Assembly: GCA_903943975.1 (NCBI GenBank)
Contig: CAJAQB010000011.1
Location: 1 to 64,000 of the forward strand
Direction of reading: 5' to 3'
Length of the DNA: 64,000 bases
Origin: Synechococcus lacustris
GTDB lineage: Bacteria > Cyanobacteriota > Cyanobacteriia > PCC-6307 > Cyanobiaceae
A model generated the notes under the pieces. That model had not been told where the DNA came from. It did not search any database and worked only from the letters and a program-made list of their open reading frames with translations. Position numbers and translations under genes: made by a program. Below, piece after piece: positions 60,860 through 64,000 of the stretch; the first letter of the stretch is position 1, and each line of letters begins with the position of its first letter.

Positions 60860-61903
60860 GTGATGGCGATCCAGTCTTCCAGCGGTGGCCCCCAGGGGGT
60901 GAAGGCGTCGGCGCCCCGCCTGGTGGCCCCCCAGGCGACGGTGGCGGAACGGGATGGCGGCCGCGACGAGGGGCTGCGGCCCAAGCGCCTCTGCGACTAC
61001 GTGGGCCAGGCGGAGTTGAAGCAGGTGCTGGCCATTGCCCTGGAGGCCACCCGCCAGCGCCAGGAGGCCCTCGACCATGTGCTGCTCTATGGCCCCCCCG
61101 GCCTCGGTAAAACCACCATGGCCCTGGTGCTGGCCGAGGAACTGGGGGTGCGCTGCCGGATCACCAGTGCCCCGGCCCTGGAGCGCCCCCGCGACATCGT
61201 CGGCCTCTTGATGAACCTGCAGCCGCGGGAATTGTTGTTTATCGATGAGATCCATCGGCTCAACCGGGTGGCCGAGGAACTGCTCTATCCGGCCATGGAG
61301 GACTACCGCCTTGATCTCACCGTGGGGGCCGGCCCCAGTGCCCGCACCCGCAGCCTTGAGCTACCGCCCTTCACCCTGGTGGGCGCCACCACCAAGGCGG
61401 GTTCACTCAGTTCGCCGCTCAGGGATCGGTTCGGCCTGATTCAACGGCTGGAGTTTTACAGCTGTGAGGATCTCGAGGCGATCGTGCGCCGGGCCGCTCG
61501 TCTGTTGCAGGTGGAGTTGTTGCCGGCGGCCGCCAGTGAAATTGCCCGCCGTTGCCGCGGCACACCGCGGATTGCCAACCGCCTGCTGCGGCGGGTGCGG
61601 GATTTTGCCAGCGTTAAGGGCCATGGCCAGGTGTGTGAGCTGGTGGCCGCCGAAGCCCTGGCGATGCACCGGGTGGATAGCCGTGGCCTTGATGCCTCCG
61701 ACCGGCGGCTGATGGAGTTATTGATTGATAGCTACGCCGGGGGACCGGCCGGGCTCGATACCCTGGCGGCGGCCCTGGGGGAAGACCCCGACACCCTCGA
61801 GGCGGTGGTGGAACCGTTTCTGCTGCAACTGGGTTTCCTGCAACGCACCCCCCGGGGCCGGATGGTCACGGAGGCGGGTCGCCGCCACCTGGGGGCGGCC
61901 TGA
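60860..61903 (+). CDS. ruvB: Holliday junction DNA helicase RuvB
   Basis: [59 protein letters not shown]. Confidence 0.97.
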   Translation: MMAIQSSSGGPQGVKASAPRLVAPQATVAERDGGRDEGLRPKRLCDYVGQAELKQVLAIALEATRQRQEALDHVLLYGPPGLGKTTMALVLAEELGVRCRITSAPALERPRDIVGLLMNLQPRELLFIDEIHRLNRVAEELLYPAMEDYRLDLTVGAGPSARTRSLELPPFTLVGATTKAGSLSSPLRDRFGLIQRLEFYSCEDLEAIVRRAARLLQVELLPAAASEIARRCRGTPRIANRLLRRVRDFASVKGHGQVCELVAAEALAMHRVDSRGLDASDRRLMELLIDSYAGGPAGLDTLAAALGEDPDTLEAVVEPFLLQLGFLQRTPRGRMVTEAGRRHLGAA

Positions 61904-62367
61904 TGGGTTTCTTGCTGCTGCCCCTGCTGGGCCCCTGCCTCGCCCTGCTGCTAGCCCTGGCGCCTGGGTTAGGGCCTATGGGTGTAGGGCCGTTGCTGGG
62001 CCAGCAGCAGCCCTGGGCCTACGGGGCCAGCCTGCCCTCCGACGGCGCCCTGGCCCGTTCCAGCGCCGCCCTGGCCGCCTTTGAGCAGCAGCAATTTGAG
62101 CAGGCCGAACAGGAACTGCGGGGGCTGATCCGCCGTTATCCGCTGCTGGCCGATGCCCGGGCGGCCCTCACCGCCCTGCTTTGGCAAAAGGGGCAGCTGG
62201 GGGAGGCGAAAAGCCATTGGGCGGCGGCCGTGGGCCTCGATAGTTGCTATCGCAACAGCGACTGGCTGCGGCAGGGGCGCCATTGGCCGCCAAGGGCGGT
62301 GGCGGCGTTGGAACAGTTCTTGGCGGCCCAGGATCAGGGTTTGGTTAGGGGAGGCCCGCAGGGATGA
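61903..62367 (+). CDS. TPR-like hypothetical exported protein
   Basis: Hydrophobic N-terminus followed by FEQQQFEQAEQELRGLIRRYPLLADARAALTALLWQKGQLGEAKSHW. Confidence 0.65.
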   Translation: MGFLLLPLLGPCLALLLALAPGLGPMGVGPLLGQQQPWAYGASLPSDGALARSSAALAAFEQQQFEQAEQELRGLIRRYPLLADARAALTALLWQKGQLGEAKSHWAAAVGLDSCYRNSDWLRQGRHWPPRAVAALEQFLAAQDQGLVRGGPQG

Positions 62368-63509
62368 TCCCGATCAATCAGCTCCTAGAGCTGCGCCGCC
62401 ATCTGCATGCCCATCCGGAACTGGGTGGGGCCGAGTACCGCACGGCGGCCCTGGTGGCCGGTGAATTGCGCCAGGCGGGTTGGCGGGTGCGGGAGGGGGT
62501 GGGCCGCACCGGGGTGGTGGCGGAACTGGGGCCGGAGCAGGGGCCTGCCATCGGCCTGCGGGTGGATATGGACGCCCTGCCGATTGAGGAGCGCACGGGC
62601 CTGGCCTATGCCTCCACGCAGCCGGGGCTGATGCACGCCTGCGGCCACGACATCCACACGGCGGTGGGGGTGGGGGTGGCCCTGGCGCTGGCCCCCCTGG
62701 CCGCGGCCCTGCCCGGTCGGGTGCGGCTGCTGTTTCAGCCGGCGGAGGAATCCGCCGAGGGGGCCCGCTGGATGGTGGAGGCCGGCGCCATTGATGGTTT
62801 GGCGGCGCTCTATGGGCTGCATGTGTTCCCCAGCATCCCGGTGGGCAGCATCGGCCTGCGCCATGGGGCGCTCACGGCCGCGGCGGCCGAATTGGAGGTG
62901 GAGGTGCTGGGGGAGGCGGGCCATGGGGCCAGGCCCCACCAATCGGTGGATGCGATCTGGATTGCGGCGCGCTTGGTGGGCGGTTTGCAGGAGGCGATCA
63001 GCCGTCGGCTTGATGCCCTGCAGCCAGTGGTGCTCAGCTTTGGCCGGATTGAGGGGGGCCGCGCCTTCAATGTGATCGCCGACCGGGTGCGGCTGCTGGG
63101 CACCCTGCGCTGCCTCGATAGCGACCTCTACGAACAGTTGCCCCAATGGGTGGAAACCACCGCCCAAGACATCTGTCGTGCCTACGGCGGCGAGGCCCGC
63201 GTGCGGTTTCGCAGCATTGCCCCCCCCGTGCGCAATGACCCCAGCCTCACCCGCTTGCTGGAGGAGATGGCCGTGGCCCAGCTGGGTCGCGAACAGGTGT
63301 TGCTGCTCGACCACCCCAGCCTTGGTGCCGAAGATTTCGCCCATTACCTCAGCCATCTGCCCGGCTGCATGTTTCGGCTAGGGGTGGCGGGCCCCCAGGG
63401 CTGTGCCCCCCTGCACCACGGTGGCTTTAACCCAGATGAAGCCTGTTTACCCTTAGCGGTGGAGCTCTTGGCCACCACCCTGCGCCGTTGGTTGGAGCTG
63501 CAGCGATGA
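62364..63509 (+). CDS. M20 family amidohydrolase (hippurate/IAA-amino acid hydrolase-like)
   Basis: LRRHLHAHPELGGAEYRTAALVAGELRQAGW; LMHACGHDIHTAVGVG; RLLFQPAEESAEGARWMVEAGAIDG. Confidence 0.93.
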   Translation: MIPINQLLELRRHLHAHPELGGAEYRTAALVAGELRQAGWRVREGVGRTGVVAELGPEQGPAIGLRVDMDALPIEERTGLAYASTQPGLMHACGHDIHTAVGVGVALALAPLAAALPGRVRLLFQPAEESAEGARWMVEAGAIDGLAALYGLHVFPSIPVGSIGLRHGALTAAAAELEVEVLGEAGHGARPHQSVDAIWIAARLVGGLQEAISRRLDALQPVVLSFGRIEGGRAFNVIADRVRLLGTLRCLDSDLYEQLPQWVETTAQDICRAYGGEARVRFRSIAPPVRNDPSLTRLLEEMAVAQLGREQVLLLDHPSLGAEDFAHYLSHLPGCMFRLGVAGPQGCAPLHHGGFNPDEACLPLAVELLATTLRRWLELQR

Positions 63510-63715
63510 ATGTCCGTTTGCCCCTGGCCCTGGCCACCCCAGCCCTGATCCTGTTGGCGTTGCTGGGGGCGTTGCAGCGCCAGGGGGTGGAACGCTGGCA
63601 GGCGCTGCCGGCGGTGCTGATTGGCAGCGGTTTGTTGGTGGCGGGGGCCAGTGGTTACGCCCGTAGGCGGCAGCAATTGCTGCGGGCCCTGCGGGATGGA
63701 GACTCATCCCCATGA
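63506..63715 (+). CDS. Small membrane protein
   Basis: ATG overlaps upstream TGA; two hydrophobic segments. Confidence 0.6.
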   Translation: MNVRLPLALATPALILLALLGALQRQGVERWQALPAVLIGSGLLVAGASGYARRRQQLLRALRDGDSSP

Positions 63716-64000
63716 CCAACCTTGATGAAATCCGCGCCGCTGTCGCCAGCGGTGACACCACCCAGCGGGTGAGGGCAATCACGGCCCTGCGCGAATTCCC
63801 CGCAGACGATTGCGTGCCGCTGCTGCTGGAGTGCCTCCGCGATGAGGTGTTCCTAGTGCGTTCCTTGGCCTGCATGGGCCTGGGTTACAAGCGCAATCAA
63901 CAGTCGTTGCAGGCGTTGCTGCTGGTGCTCGAATCGGAAGGCGATGCGAATGTGCGGGCTGAGGCGGCCAATTCCCTGGCCCGCCACGGGGCTGAGGCGG
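63712..64000 (+). CDS. HEAT-repeat protein, truncated at window end
   Basis: TTQRVRAITALREFPADDCVPLLLECLRDEVFLVRSLACMGLGYKRNQQSLQALLLVLESEGDANVRAEAANSLARHG. Confidence 0.85.
   Translation, partial: MTNLDEIRAAVASGDTTQRVRAITALREFPADDCVPLLLECLRDEVFLVRSLACMGLGYKRNQQSLQALLLVLESEGDANVRAEAANSLARHGAEA

Overview
The window is 64 kb of a high-GC picocyanobacterial genome (Synechococcus/Cyanobium-like gene content and order). It divides into two parts. (1) About 1-27.2 kb is a surface-glycan / protein-glycosylation and export island. It holds two SPINDLY/OGT-type (GT41-like) transferases, a TPR+GT9-like protein in an apparent operon with a parvulin-like PPIase, a type I secretion ABC transporter with a degenerate C39-like domain, and an HlyD-type adaptor, then an FkbM-like methyltransferase, many glycosyltransferases (GT1/4, GT2, GT9, GT32-like, RgpF-like) and a Wzm/Wzt-type ABC exporter. 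It ends at a tRNA-Gly(GCC). (2) About 27.4-64 kb is mostly housekeeping: secA, cysE, infC, miaA, gyrB, two crcB, glutathione peroxidase, mgtE, a sigma-70 factor, EamA, Nudix, tsaE, ahcY, DedA, ssb, mreBCD, RpaB-like regulator, lysS, cysteine synthase, kinase-like protein, smpB, ruvB, M20 amidohydrolase. The two most unusual signals are (a) the physical and translational coupling of glycosyltransferases with a type I secretion system, and (b) a set of unrelated, locus-specific minisatellite arrays (periods 14, 14, 11, 16, 14, 18 and 23 bp) that fill the few long intergenic spacers. No CRISPR array, rRNA, transposase or integrase was recognised. All product calls come from reading the supplied translations; no database search was run.
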